From assembly GCA_034406715.1 (NCBI GenBank), contig CP137870.1:496001-560000 (forward strand): a DNA stretch of 64,000 nt, written 5' to 3'. The DNA is from Rhodotorula mucilaginosa (lineage: Eukaryota; Basidiomycota; Microbotryomycetes; Sporidiobolales; Sporidiobolaceae). Below, one piece after another: positions 1 to 12,798 of this stretch. Below the pieces are notes generated by a model that was given only the letters and a program-made list of their open reading frames with translations, searched no databases and was not told where the DNA came from. Each line of letters begins with the position of its first letter. The stretch's first letter is position 1. A program made the translations under genes and the position numbers.

Positions 1-523
1 TTGGCGTACTCGCGCGAGAGGACGTTGCGCAGCAGGGGGAAGAGGGTCTGTACACCACCAAACGTGTCAGTCTCCAAGAGGTGACTTTATCCGAGAGAGA
101 AGCAACGTGCCTCGACGGCGTGGGAACGGCACGAGTCGTCGGGTTTCGCTTCTTTGAGGGTTCGGACGGCATGGATGAAGAGGAGCGAGATGTTGTTCTG
201 TTCCAGTCGTGATCGTGCGAGTCAGTATGAGGGCAGGGTGGAGCAGGCGATAAGGAGGAGCGGAACTGACCTTGTAGGGTCCGAGGAGGTCGTCGTTCGA
301 GAGCGCCGCGAGTGCGTTGTCTTGGGTGGTCCGGTTCGGGTTCAAGCAAAAGAACTCTGAAAAGTAGCGCTTCGGGGGCGGGACGCTCGACGGGTCGTGG
401 TCGGTGAACAAGGTCGGGTGGTGGGTCAAGTCGTGCCAGCACGCGTCGAGTTTCGATCGCTTGGGTTGGCCTGCCTGGTTGACTTGCTTGAGTGGCGAGT
501 CTGTGTTTGGAGGCTTGGCCATG
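1..523 (-). CDS. Partial gene, N-terminal part of a possible ARMH3/DUF1741 armadillo-like protein
   Basis: Only the first exon (about 523 to 271) and the start of the second (about 47 to the window edge) are present. The protein starts MAKPPNTDSP and continues with DLTHHPTLFTDHDP, a YFSEFFCLNPNR segment, then ALSNDDLLGPYK joined to TLFPLLRNVLSREYA. An aromatic FFxLxP segment followed by LxxLSxDDLL and a helical LFxxLRNVLSREY segment is the layout I recall for the N-terminus of the fungal DUF1741 (ARMH3) family, a helical-repeat protein linked in animals to Golgi PI4KB. That assignment rests on a short stretch and memory of the family. The intron donor is GTCAGT. The gene runs leftward out of the window, back to back with eIF3b at 681. 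Confidence 0.45.
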
Positions 524-680
524 GCTGCGCGCGCAGGTAGTCCGGCGTCTAGAGAGCAGCGCCAAGTGCAAGTGGGGGCGAGCGAGTTGCGAGTTGACGC
601 GGAAGCAGCTCGAACGGGGAGCAGCGCAGAGAGCGAGAGGGCGGCGTGCTCTCTACACTCCGAGACTAGAGCAGTGCAGC

Positions 681-3322
681 ATGAGTGATCACGAACACGA
701 CGGTATCGACTACTCGGACCTCGAACACCAGTCAGTCCCGCTCTCGCACTCGCGCTCGCCGCTTCACTCTCGCGTCGCCTCTTGAGCATCCCCGTGGTCA
801 CCCACCCCGTCGAGAGAGTGATCGCGCACACACACACGCGGCTGTACACCCAGGGAGCACACGGCTGACTAGACTGAAAAACTCCTGTGCACCCACCCAC
901 GCACTGCGCAGGTTCGCGTCCGAGTATGTCTCGCCCCTCGACTCGGTCGTCGTGCTCGACGGCGCTCCCGTCGTCGGGCAGGACAAGGCAGACCGCCTCC
1001 TCAAGGCCATCACAAAGACCGCCTCCAAGGAAGCCGGCATCGCCGTCCAGACCTCGCAGATCGAGATGCCCGTCGACGACCAGGGCCAGTCAAAGGGCTT
1101 CATGTTTGTCTCGCTCCACAACCCGACCGAGGCCCAGGTCTTTCAGCGCGCCCTCGACGGCTACGCGTTCGACAAGCGGCACACCTTGTCCGTCGTCCCC
1201 TTCACAGAGGTAGAGTCCTACGCCAACCTCGACGACAACTACGTCGAGCCCCAACAGGAAGAGTGGGCACCCAGGGAGCACTTCCGTGCATGGCTCGCAG
1301 ACCCCGCCGGCCGCGACCAGCTCATCCTCTACGTCGGCGACGACCTCCGCGTCGCCTGGACCGGAAAGTCGGGCGTCAGCGAGACCGCTCACCAGCGCAA
1401 CGTGAGCCCACCTCCCATTCCTTCCCTGGGAACAACAAGCAATGACTGACTCGTCTGGCCCCCGCGCAGAAATGGACCGACCTGTTCACGCAGTGGTCGC
1501 CGCAGGGTACCTACCTCGCGACGATCCATTTGCAGGGCGTCGCGCTCTGGGGCGGCGCCTCGTTCGAGCGCATCAACCGGTTCGCGCACCCCGAAGTGAA
1601 ACTGATCGACTTTTCGCCGTACGAGCGCTACCTCGTCACGTGGTCGCCGCGCCCGATCGAGGCGTCCAACTCGCCCATGTCGCCCTTCACCGACGAGGAC
1701 GCCGGCAACAACGTCGCCGTCTGGGACGTCGTCACCGGCAAACTCGTCCGCACGTTCCCCATGGTCGGCGCCGGAGCCCACTCGAACGACCCGACCGAGC
1801 AGAAGCGCATCAACTGGCCCATGTTCAAGTGGTCGCCCGACGAAAAGTACGCCGCGCGCGTCACGCCGGGCCAGCAGATCTCGGTCTACGAGACCCCGAC
1901 GCTGTCGATGCTCGGCAAAAAGTCGATCAAGATCGAGGGCGTGTTTGATTTCGAGTGGGCGCCGATGAACGACGCCGAGCGCGAGGCGCTCGAGGCCGAG
2001 CGGAACGGGAGTGCCAAGCCCGGGTCGAGCGCGCGCGAGAACAAGCTCGCGTTCTGGACGCCCGAGATCACCAACCAGCCGGCACGTGTCTCGCTCATGG
2101 CCCTTCCGAGCCGGGCCATCCTCCGGTCCAAGAACCTCTTCAACGTGCACGACGTGCGTTTTCTGTCTTCTTTCTCGCCCTCCTGACGCGAAGCGGAGGC
2201 TGACCCTGTCTTTCGAAACAACTTGCAGTGCAAGCTCCACTTCCAGTCGAACGGCGACTTCCTCTGCGTCAAGGTCGACCGACACACCAAGACGGGCAAG
2301 ACCAAGTACTGCAACCTCGAGCTGTTCCGTCTCCGGGAAAAGGACATCCCGGTCCAGGTCATCGAGATCAAGGACGCCGTCATCGCGTTCGCGTGGGAAC
2401 CGGCGGGCCAGCGCTTCTGCCTCATCACCTCGAACGACCCCAACATCGTCAACGGCCAGCTGCCCAAGACGATCGTGACCTTCTACGGCTACGACCAGCG
2501 CAAGGGCGACTTCCTCGCGCTCCGTTCCTTCCCGGACAAGACGGTCAACAACGTCTACTGGTCGCCGAAAGGTCGCCACTGCCTCCTCGCGACCCTCGGG
2601 TCCAACACCAAGTTTGACGTCGACTTTTTCGACCTCGACCTCGACCGCGAGGACGCCGCCAAGGCGAACGACGCCGACTCGGGCGGCGCGGCGATCCGCC
2701 TCGTCACGACGGTCGAGGCGTACGGTATGACCGATGTCGAGTGGGACCCGTCGGGTCGGTACGTCGCGACGTACGGCAGCATGTGGACTGCCTCGGTGAG
2801 TCTTTTCCTGACCGCCTTCTGACTCGAGGCTCAATTGCTAACCCTCAACGGATCACCTCCTCCCCCCTTTTTTTCTCTCTCGTGCGTGTGCAGATGGAAT
2901 CGGGTTACTCGCTGTGGGACTTCCGTGGCCAGCGCGTCGAGGAGGCCAAGGTCGAGCGGTTCAAGCAGCTCCTGTGGCGCCCGCGTCCGCCGACGCTGCT
3001 CTCGCGCGAGCAGCAACGCACGATCCGCCGCAACCTGCGCGAGTACTCTCGCCAGTTCGAGGAGCAGGACCAGCTCGACGCCGCGAACGAGAACTCCGAG
3101 TTGGTCGAGCGCCGGACGCGCTTGCTCGACGAGTGGAACGCGTGGCGCCGCGAGTGCCGCGAGCAGCTCGAGGAGAAGAGGCGCGTGCTGGGCAAGCAGC
3201 CCAAGGCGAGCTTGCTCAAGGCGCAGGAGGCAGAGGAGGCCGACGAGGAGGTCGAGGAGTGGGTCGAGGAGGTCATTGACGAGAAGATCGAGGTCATTGC
3301 CGACAAGGAAAAGGACAACTAG
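681..3322 (+). CDS. PRT1: Eukaryotic translation initiation factor 3 subunit B
   Basis: Five exons (681-730, 912-1401, 1470-2153, 2229-2795, 2894-3322) sum to 740 codons with one open frame. The protein opens MSDHEHDGIDYSDLEHQ, the typical acidic start of eIF3b, then SVVVLDGAPVV and an RRM (residues about 35-120, with GFMFVSLHNP as the RNP1-like strand). A WD40 beta-propeller follows (LIDFSPYERYLVTWSP, AVWDVVTGKLVRTF, FKWSPDEKYAARV, VYWSPKGRHCLLATLG, VEWDPSGRYVATYG). The C-terminal part has the conserved YSLWDFRGQ, the LLWRPRPPTLL box and an acidic coiled tail. eIF3b is the scaffold of the eIF3 complex on the 40S subunit, contacting eIF3a, g, i and j. The first intron (731-911) has a weak GTCAGT donor and splits a Gln codon. 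The length of 739 residues is usual for fungi. Confidence 0.96.
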
Positions 3323-3706
3323 GAATCACGCATTTTCGCACCGCACCCCAAAGGTCCTCGCCCGTTGTAGCAAGTACGACCAGTCTATGTAGACTCCTGA
3401 GGAGCAAAAATCGCATTCGTTTTCCTCCGGAGCATTAACCGCGTGCAATCGCCTTGACGTGAAGCCGCCTTTCTGCGTGGCTCGGTATGTACTTGTGTCC
3501 GTTAGCTCGGATGTGAACTGAACACTCAGTGAATCGATATGCAGCACGGATCTCCCGGTGCTCAAATCGTGACAAGCTCTGGAGAACGAAGCCGCGGAAA
3601 TGACGGCGACCTGTCGATCTCTTCGATCACGGCGATCGCTGCGCCTTTGCTTTCGGACCGAGATCGTATTCTCGACTGCTTGCTCTCTCAAGGACACGAG
3701 CCGACC
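3323..3706. other. Intergenic region between eIF3b and the GT8 gene
   Basis: This 384-base gap holds the 3' end of the eIF3b transcript and the promoter of the next gene. In-frame codons continue upstream of the chosen ATG at 3707 as far as 3539, but that stretch resembles no protein and has poor third-position GC. I see no TATA box, tRNA or repeat. Confidence 0.5.
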
Positions 3707-4909
3707 ATGACCATCGCGAACGGCATCGGCAACGGCGCCGACAGCCGCAGCAAAGCGTACGCCACCTTGCTGACCAAGCGGAGCTACCTCCCCGGCGCCC
3801 TCGTCCTGCACCAATCGCTCGTCGACCAGGGATCGGCGTACCCTTTGGTCGTGTTTGCGACGCGAGAGCTACCGCAAGATGCGAGAGAGATCCTCACGCG
3901 GCGCGGGATCAGGGTCCGCGAGATCGAATACTTGCAGCCTCCCGCCGACAAGCAGGCCGACTTTGACGAGCACGACCTCCGGTTCCAAGATACGTGGACT
4001 AAATTGCGCGTGTTTGAAATGGCAGAGTACGAGGTGAGTTGGCCTGTAACTTACGGGTCCGGCGTCGATGCGAGCGCCCGTCTCGCTCGCGCTTTACTCC
4101 CGCTTACCGGAAGCTGTCTTGTCGCCGTGCAGCGTCTCGTCCTCCTCGACAGCGACATGCTCTGTACGCGGAATATGGACGAGTTGCTCGAGATGCCGCT
4201 CGAGAACGGCTGGATCGCCGCCGCCCATGCTTGCACTTGCAACCCGAAAAAGCATTCTCACTACCCGTCAGATTGGTTCGTCCGAGCAGGTTTGTCTCTC
4301 TCTTGTCCTCGGGCGCAAAGCTGACCTTTTCATGGCGTGATCAGGGTCCCCGAGAATTGCGGCCACACACAAGCGAGGTTCACGACTCCGCTCGCCGCCG
4401 CCGACTTTTCTCGCCCGACTCATGACCGGCTCAACTCGGGCCTTGTCGTCCTCCGCCCTTCCCAATCGACCTTTGACGGTATCGTCTCTTTCCTGCACAA
4501 CGACGACCGTGTCCCCACGTACAAATTCCCGGATCAGGACCTCCTCGCCGACTATTTCAAGGACCGGTTCCTCCCGATCTCGTACCGGTACAACGCCCTC
4601 AAAACGTTGCGGTACTGCCACGCGCCGATGTGGCGAGATGAGGACGTCAAGAATGTACACTACATTATGAAGAAACCGTGGGACTGCCAGCTGCGGGAAG
4701 GAGACCCCGATTTCGAGACGCACAGCTGGTACGCGAATGGCTCGGTTCTTAAATTCTGGATTCTTCCGCCCTGACAGCTCACTGCGCTCTCTTGACTCTG
4801 TCACAGGTGGTGGGACTCGTTCGATCGGCTGCAAAAGTCCTGGGACGGTCCCGACTGGGAAGTCGTCGAAGGAACCGTCAACCGCGCCCTGCGACCAGAG
4901 ACAGCATAG
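3707..4909 (+). CDS. Glycosyltransferase family 8 (glycogenin/galactinol-synthase-like)
   Basis: Four exons (3707-4033, 4133-4275, 4345-4728, 4807-4909) give 318 residues. The N-terminus AYATLLTKRSYLPGALVLHQSL is the start of a GT-A fold of family GT8. RLVLLDSDMLCTRNMDELLE holds the DxD metal/nucleotide-sugar motif (DSDM). Later come HYPSDWVPENCG, LNSGLVVLRPS, FPDQDLLADYF and YNALKTLRY, all typical of the glycogenin/galactinol synthase branch. The final HSWWWDSFDRL segment matches the C-terminal substrate region of fungal members. The junction SDW|VPENC fixes the second intron. The protein should transfer a hexose from a nucleotide sugar, probably in the cytosol since no signal peptide or membrane segment is seen. 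True glycogenin usually has a long C-terminal glycogen-synthase-binding tail, absent here, so the acceptor is unknown. Confidence 0.88.
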
Positions 4910-5057
4910 ATGTCGAGCACGCTCTACTCTGTATGACGTACGCAGGCGACCTCATAGCACGCCATTCACTCATATACCCCCGGCTCGCATGTAGATTCCC
5001 CATGCCGATACCCGGCCTGCGAAAGGACCGCTGCAAACTGCATTACGGACATGTGCT

Positions 5058-6982
<1,925 letters not shown>

Positions 6983-7080
6983 CGCTGCCTTCGAGTCTTT
7001 GCTGTGAGACGAGGTGGTCGATGGAAGAGAAGCAACTTCATCTCTCAGCGTTTTACCACTTACGCGATCATCCGAGGAGC
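6983..7080. promoter_or_regulatory. Compact divergent promoter of KAE1 and PSMG3
   Basis: Only 98 bases separate the two start codons, so both 5' leaders and core promoters must overlap. In-frame codons upstream of the KAE1 ATG run into PSMG3, so the exact KAE1 start is slightly uncertain. Confidence 0.6.
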
Positions 7081-7811
7081 ATGTCTGCCCTACTCGACAG
7101 CGCCAATCTCGACCTCGCAAGCACGCCCGGCCTGCCTCCCGTCGCTCCGGTCGCTCCTGCTCCGTCCCACGCTCCGCCTCCACCGGCCGCCATCCCGACC
7201 GCTCAGCAGGCTCGCGTCCTTGACGGCGTACACACAGAAGTCTTCGTACAGATCTATGCCGACAGGATACTCGTCATCGTGACCCAACTTGGGCGGATAG
7301 GTTGTTTGGTGAGTGCCGGTGTCGGACTCCTTGTTCCTCACCCACCTCCCCCTGGGCTGACCGACTCGCTTCTCCGCAGATCCAAGTATCGCCTCCGCCG
7401 TCGTCCATACCCGCCCCTCCCCCCTCTGCGCCAGCTGTACCTTCCGGCGCCACTCCGAGCTCTGCAACGTCCATCCTCTCGTCCCTGCCGCCACCTCATC
7501 CGTTAACGGTCCTCTCTCCCTTGTTCGGCGTCCCTCCGAACGCGCACCTCGCGTCGTTGCACGACCTCTATGCGGCACAGATCGGCGCAATAGTCTTCCG
7601 GCGGTTTGGAGGAGGAGGAGGGGGCGACATGCTCATGTCCGGTGGCAGCGGCGTCGGCACGTCAAGTCGCCCTGTCGTGGTCGGACTCGGTCTCAAGCCT
7701 GTCTCGGACAGCTCTGCGCCAGAGGCGGAGGCGGAAGAGTTTGGCCTGAGCGAGCGGGACAAGGAGACGTTCGCAGCCGTGATGGAGATGGTCATCGAGT
7801 GCCTCGCCTGA
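7081..7811 (+). CDS. Proteasome assembly chaperone 3 (PSMG3/PAC3-like)
   Basis: Two exons (7081-7308, 7380-7811) give 219 residues. The core [30 protein letters not shown] is the first beta sheet of the PAC3 fold, and [24 protein letters not shown] and [19 protein letters not shown] match the later strands and final helix. PAC3 pairs with PAC4 to guide alpha-ring assembly of the 20S proteasome. A proline/alanine-rich N-terminal tail of about 40 residues and a proline-rich loop in the middle are additions common to this genome. The intron falls after RIGCL. The neighbour on the other strand is KAE1, and a true proteasome subunit (alpha2) lies in the same window at 43203-44592. Confidence 0.85.
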
Positions 7812-8219
7812 CCAGCAGAGACGACCCAACCTTGTCTCGCTCTCGGGTGCCCTCGCCCTAGTGTACCCTGCATTGCACACCGTCACGATTCGGTCACTCT
7901 GAATGTGCAGAACCTCTGTCAGAGCACTCGGGCTGAGATCTGCGCCGCGCCAAAGACAATAACTCGGGGTCAAAAGAACGACCGCATGGCTCAAACTCGC
8001 ACTTTCCAAGTGTGTGTAGACACCCCGGAAGTGCCTCGGAAGAGCGTACTTTGACGATATACTTGCTGCGTCCAATCCCCCGTGGGCTTAGTAAGGCTCC
8101 AAGTCGTTGTTACCCCGAATTTTTCATTATCAGTCGGCGCGTGGGTGACCTCGCTTATCCTCTGCCTCCGACTCTCCACTCGTCTCGCCGTCGTCGTCGA
8201 CTGCGGTGACTCCCGATAC
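7812..8219. other. Intergenic region downstream of PSMG3
   Basis: This 408-base stretch holds the PSMG3 3' end and the promoter of the next gene. The long open frame at 8220 extends back to 8082, but the extra residues look unlike the rest of the protein. I see no RNA gene or repeat. Confidence 0.4.
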
Positions 8220-9995
8220 ATGCGATACGCTACAGAATGTGACTTTCCCACCGCCTCGACCAGTGCAGCCCCTCCCATGCAGACCGCGCCCGTCTCGCTC
8301 GACCTCGGCTTTGACCGTCACCTCGCCGCCACTCGCGAACCGCGTGCCAGTCGGACGACCCACGTCAGCGACTTGTCGCAACCTCGCTCCGAGTCGCGAG
8401 ACCGCGCACACCCGCTTCCTACACTCGATCAGAATGCAAAGGCCTGCAGCTGCGGCCTGATAAGCGCGCGAGGAGGCCTGAGCGACGAGCGCCCCTCAGG
8501 AGCCGGAGCCGACGCCGCATCCGTCCAGTCCGAAACGCACAGAGCACTTGCACCGGCGAGAAGGAGGGACGCACCCGTCCTGCGACGTGCATCCCGTAAC
8601 TCGGATACAGACGACCCAGACCTGTCGCGAGACCCCGAGGAGGACGAGGACGACGACGGCGGCGCCACCAACCTCGGCTCGAGTGAAGAGTCATTGTCGC
8701 CCGACAGCCTCGCACCTTCCTCCTTGTCGACGATCCGCTCGCGGTTGTTTGCCTCCGACGATGAGGAAGAAGCAGACGACTTGGACGGCGAGGACGAGGT
8801 TGGGTCGGCTCTCTCGTCGTGGTCGGGCTGGTCCCCTTCGTCGTGCTTCATCCCCTCGGCATCGGCATCGTCAGTAGCCTCGCCACCGCCGCCTCGTCGC
8901 GCCTCTCTTTCCTCGACAGCGGCTACCTCGGACCCGCTCCGTCACTCGTTGTTCTCGTCCCCGCCGAAACTCGAATTCGACCGCGTGCGCCAGCGAGCGC
9001 ATTGGCTCCCGGCGCCGTCGCATCCCACTGCAGAGACGGCCTGGTCCGCCCCCGACATACCGGACGTCGTGCGCTCGTCCCTTGCCGCGTCTTCGTCGTC
9101 GCCGATACACACTCCTCCTAGCTCGCCACCTCGAGCGGCGTCGTCGTCGCCGACGAGGCCCGAATCGCTCCTGACCAAATCGCTCCGCTCGCTCTCACGT
9201 CTACCGAACCTGACCCTCGCCGACGTCCTGCCCCGAGCGGCCTCCACTACCACCACTCCCTCTTCCGTCGATAGTGAGGACGACTTGGCGGCTCTCCCGC
9301 CCGGCTGGGGACCGGCCGAACGTCGTCGAGTCTTGGCCGAAGAGCCTTCTCATGCCGCGGATGAGGCGCGCGCCGGCTTCAGGTACCTCCTCCGTCGACC
9401 TCCCTCGCCGTTCAATCTCACTGGCCGCAGCAGGTCCTCCTCGACGTCGTCCGACTTTGGTGGATCCCCGATCGACGAGGTCGAGGCGCTCGGGTACGGG
9501 TTCGGATTCGGTTTGAAGGACCTCGGCGCCTCATCGTCCTGCCAACAAGATGCACCCTCTGCTTCTGTGGAGGACAAGGTCGAAGTCTGCGTCGAGGCTC
9601 CGACGAGCCCTTCCGCAGATGTCCCGCCTTTACCGCCCCGACCGCACGAGAAAGGGCAGCAGGTCCTCGTCGTCCCGCCTTACGCCGCAGACAATCCCGT
9701 CGCCGCCGCCGGACCTGCGCCGCCATCACCGTCGGACCAAGAAGCGGCGGCGGCGGCGTCTTCGCCTCCTTCTCCTTTGCCGCAATCGCAACCGCTGCCG
9801 CCGCGGTTCGTGTCGAATCACCGTCACTTGCTCATGCTCGCACTCGAGTTTGAGATGATGCGGCACGCCAAGATCCGCGGACCGCTGCGGCAGCGGGCTG
9901 TCATTGTCCGGCAGGCGACGAGTCCGCCTCGCGAGCGCGGTGCGGCGAGGGAACGGAGCCGGCTCTGTCAGGAAGTCGTCGAAGAGGCCGCGTGA
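8220..9995 (+). CDS. Large disordered orphan protein with a conserved-looking C-terminal helix
   Basis: A single uninterrupted frame of about 591 residues from ATG 8220 (alternative start 8277). I do not recognise a named family. Most of it is low complexity: acidic runs (PEEDEDDDGG, DDEEEADDLDGEDE), Ser/Pro stretches and SPP/SPT phospho-site-like motifs. Three islands look ordered: LLTKSLRSLSRLPNLTLADVLPRA, LPPGWGPAERRRVLAEEP followed by AGFRYLLRRPPSPFNL, and near the end FVSNHRHLLMLALEFEMMRHAKIRGPLRQRAVIV. The last island is a hydrophobic helix with basic flanks and is the best candidate for a conserved domain. There is no signal peptide. High third-position GC along the frame supports real coding. 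Localisation and role are unknown; the SP-rich disorder suggests a phosphorylated regulator. Confidence 0.7.
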   Translation: MRYATECDFPTASTSAAPPMQTAPVSLDLGFDRHLAATREPRASRTTHVSDLSQPRSESRDRAHPLPTLDQNAKACSCGLISARGGLSDERPSGAGADAASVQSETHRALAPARRRDAPVLRRASRNSDTDDPDLSRDPEEDEDDDGGATNLGSSEESLSPDSLAPSSLSTIRSRLFASDDEEEADDLDGEDEVGSALSSWSGWSPSSCFIPSASASSVASPPPPRRASLSSTAATSDPLRHSLFSSPPKLEFDRVRQRAHWLPAPSHPTAETAWSAPDIPDVVRSSLAASSSSPIHTPPSSPPRAASSSPTRPESLLTKSLRSLSRLPNLTLADVLPRAASTTTTPSSVDSEDDLAALPPGWGPAERRRVLAEEPSHAADEARAGFRYLLRRPPSPFNLTGRSRSSSTSSDFGGSPIDEVEALGYGFGFGLKDLGASSSCQQDAPSASVEDKVEVCVEAPTSPSADVPPLPPRPHEKGQQVLVVPPYAADNPVAAAGPAPPSPSDQEAAAAASSPPSPLPQSQPLPPRFVSNHRHLLMLALEFEMMRHAKIRGPLRQRAVIVRQATSPPRERGAARERSRLCQEVVEEAA

Positions 9996-10423
9996 AGATC
10001 CGGGTGTTCAGATTCCGATTCCTTTCGTTTCTCTCCAGATGTTGTCTATCCAAGAGTAGCGTTCCTTCCGAGTAGAACCCAGTAGGCTGTTGTTGTCATA
10101 TCATTCGCCCATTTTCGACTATCCAAAGATGAAGTCATTTCACCCGATCGCCTGCGGACCGCGAGTTGAACTTCTCACGTGGTCACCTCACGCGCACATA
10201 GGCAGCACAGAGCCCAAGATGATGTTAGCAGGCAAGTCATCTACTCGTACGGCTGGCTTAGACTAGCCAGGCTGACTCGGTGTGCCCTCGCTTATCGTCT
10301 CTGCCGCCCTCCGTCGGTTCCCTCACTCTGACCCGTCGCCCGCCTCGCTCGCACTGCTATGCAACTCGTCGGACATGGTCAACTCGTCGTGTGGGAATCT
10401 CAGTCGCCAAGCAGGGACTGGCC
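9996..10423. other. Intergenic region before the LSB5-like gene
   Basis: This 428-base gap has an AT-richer first half, likely the 3' UTR of the orphan, then a C/T-rich segment that may be the leader of the next gene. An open frame runs through 10280-10423 into the next CDS, but the only in-frame ATG that makes family sense is 10424. Confidence 0.4.
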
Positions 10424-12712
10424 ATGATCAAGGACGGCAACATTGGCGAGAAACCGCGGTCGTCCATCTCGGCCCTCATCGACGTCCTCTGCACAGAACG
10501 CTACGACGAGGACTCGCTCGACGGCATAGCAGAGATCGTAGACTCGATCAACTTGCAGCCCTCGACCGGGTCAGTCCAGCTCGCGCGCGCGCGTCTCCGC
10601 TGCTTCTCATCGACATGCATCCCCTCACACGGACTGACCCGACGGACCCCCTGATTACCGTTTTTTCTTCGCACACAGTCCGCAAGAAGCATCTCGGGCG
10701 ATCCGGAAAAAGCTCAAGTACAGCAATGTCCATGGTCAGCTTCGCGCGCTCACTATCCTCAAGGTCCTCGTCGAGAATTGCGGTCCGCGGTTCGAGAGTA
10801 CGTCTGTCTTCCATATCGTTGTCTCTTCGCTACCAACTGAACGCGAGCTCTCTGACCCTCACTCTCAACTCCTCCTGCTGACTGAATGCCATCCCAACCG
10901 GTTCCGCCAACAGGCACGTTTGCCGACGAACGCCTGATCGAGCGGATCAAGGTCATCGCCGGCGACCCTCACACCGACCCGCGCGTCAAGAAGAAGAACA
11001 TGCAGGTCCTCGGCAGCTGGTACATCCAATTCAAGGACGATCCGGGCATGCGGACGGTCGCCGGCTTGTACAAGGCTTGCGGTGGGGGCGGGTCAGGTGG
11101 TGCGGCGGCGAAACAGGTGAGTTGGCGCTTTTATCTCTGGGCCAAGATGACATCTGCACTTCGCTATACCTCTGAGGATGTGTCTGTGCTGCTTCCAGTC
11201 CGAGATTTGCAAGCGGACGCTGATCCTGCTGCTTCGTGACCTCGACAGGTTTCCCGCACCGATGCGACGGCGGCCTACGAAGCCCAGCAAGAACGGTACG
11301 AGCGCGAAGCTGCGCTCCGAGCCGAACGCAAAGCAGCCGAGCGCCGCGCCCGCGAGGCAGCCGAGGAACGCGCAGCGCAGGAGAAACTCGAGAAGGCGAG
11401 GCGCAAGGAGGCGGAACGAGCGAGGGCGTCAGGTGGTGCAAAGGTCAGGAGGCCCAAGTTTAACTTTGAGCTCGTGAGTCGAGCACACTGGCTTCCCCCG
11501 TTGTTGTGACGAGGGTGCTAGAGCTTAATGCGCTCGGGTTTGCGCTCGCGTGCAGGAAAAGCCGAAAATCATGACGGCAGTCGGCGCCGGCGCGCAAGCT
11601 GCGCAAGCGTACGTTTTGCGGGCTTCTGTGCATGCCCTGCTGGTCCTCTGACGCTGTTCCACTGCGCCCGACAGTCTCGTCAACGCACTCCAGCTCGTCA
11701 ACCGGGAAAAAGAGTCTGTCACGACCAACGAACGTGTTCAGGATTGCCTCGAGAAGGCCAAGTCGACGCGCAAGCTGTTGATTCGCTACATCCAACTCAT
11801 CGACCAAGACACGGAGGGCGACTACATCGGAACCTTGATCTCGACAAATGAACAGGTACGAACCCTGCTTTGGTTTGGTCTTTTGCACGCACGACGAGGT
11901 CACCCCAGGCTGACTCGAAATCTCTCGAGAACCCGCCAAACAGATCATTGCCGCGGTTCAGATGTACGACCGCATGTCCAAGCCGGCCGAGCTCGACTCG
12001 GACGACGAAGCCGTCGAAGAAGCCAAGCGACTGGCGCAGCAACAGGGGCTCACGATGCCCGCCTCGGCCACGCCGCAGCACGACACCACCACCCCCGGCG
12101 GCGGCGCGAGGCACAACGACGACACGCAGAGTATCCGGAGTGCCCTGTCAAACTTCGACTTGCAGGACCGCGAGGTCGACAAGTTGCAGATGCAGCAGCG
12201 GAGGAGGTTGCAGCGTCATCTGAGCTCGCGCGGTGGTCCTTCGGCGGCGGCGGCGGTTCACCCGGATCTGCAAGACTTGGCTTTCGGACCCAGCGGCAGG
12301 TACGTTCTGCCCAGCCGTGTGCTGTTAGAGCTTGCTGCGGTTCCAGGATGTTGTCGTTGCTAACGTTGCGCTGCATGTTGTCCACGGTTGTAGCTCGTCG
12401 CTTCCGCCGCCGATCGAGCCGCTTTCGTCAGAGGACATGTACCGACATGGCTCCCTCTCGGACTTTAGCGACTACTCTTCCGAGGAGGAAGGCGACGACG
12501 ACCTCGACGACTATTCCGCAGCGCCAGACCCCCATGGCGCGACACCCGCGCGCTCTTATGCCGCCTACGTCCGCGAGGAGGACCACCGCGCAGCAGCAGC
12601 AGCCGAGACGGAGGACCCGTTCGCGGACCCGTTTGCAGACTCGAACGCGGGAGATTACGAGGTCTTGACGCCCGGCATCGCGGACAAGCGCATGGAATGG
12701 AAGGAGGTCTGA
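10424..12712 (+). CDS. VHS-ENTH and GAT domain protein, LSB5-like endocytic adaptor
   Basis: Eight exons (10424-10569, 10679-10797, 10914-11116, 11249-11473, 11556-11608, 11675-11855, 11944-12299, 12394-12712) sum to 534 codons. A VHS domain covers about residues 10-135 (SSISALIDVLCTERY, IRKKLKYSNVHGQLRALTIL, VLVENCGPRFE, IQFKDDPGM). An alanine/glutamate-rich basic coiled coil follows, then a GAT-like three-helix region (LVNALQLVNREKES, ARKLL-type helix KSTRKLLIRYIQLI, IIAAVQMYDRM) and an acidic disordered tail with DPFADPFADSN. VHS plus GAT without FYVE or SH3 matches yeast Lsb5, which binds ubiquitin, Arf3 and the actin patch machinery at the plasma membrane. A decoy acceptor about 60 bases upstream in the fourth intron would break the frame, so 11249 was chosen. 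The start at 10424 is the likeliest ATG, not certain. Confidence 0.85.
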
Positions 12713-12798
12713 ATTGAATCGGAGAGGGTCGGGAACTGCGGAAACTGTAGATACAGACTAGAGAGTGTGTGTACAACTATTTCATCTCCGACTCGTTT

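Noticed and set aside
8429-8851. Minus-strand open frames with acidic Ser-rich products opposite the 8220-9995 gene
   Set aside because: They mirror the codon pattern of the plus-strand gene; the plus frame has the GC-rich third positions and ends in an ordered segment.
11178-11248. An extra LSB5-like exon reading SEICKRTLILLLRDLD after the acceptor near 11202
   Set aside because: Using it would shift the following coiled-coil out of frame; the acceptor at 11248 keeps the frame. The peptide does resemble a VHS final helix, so alternative splicing is not fully excluded.
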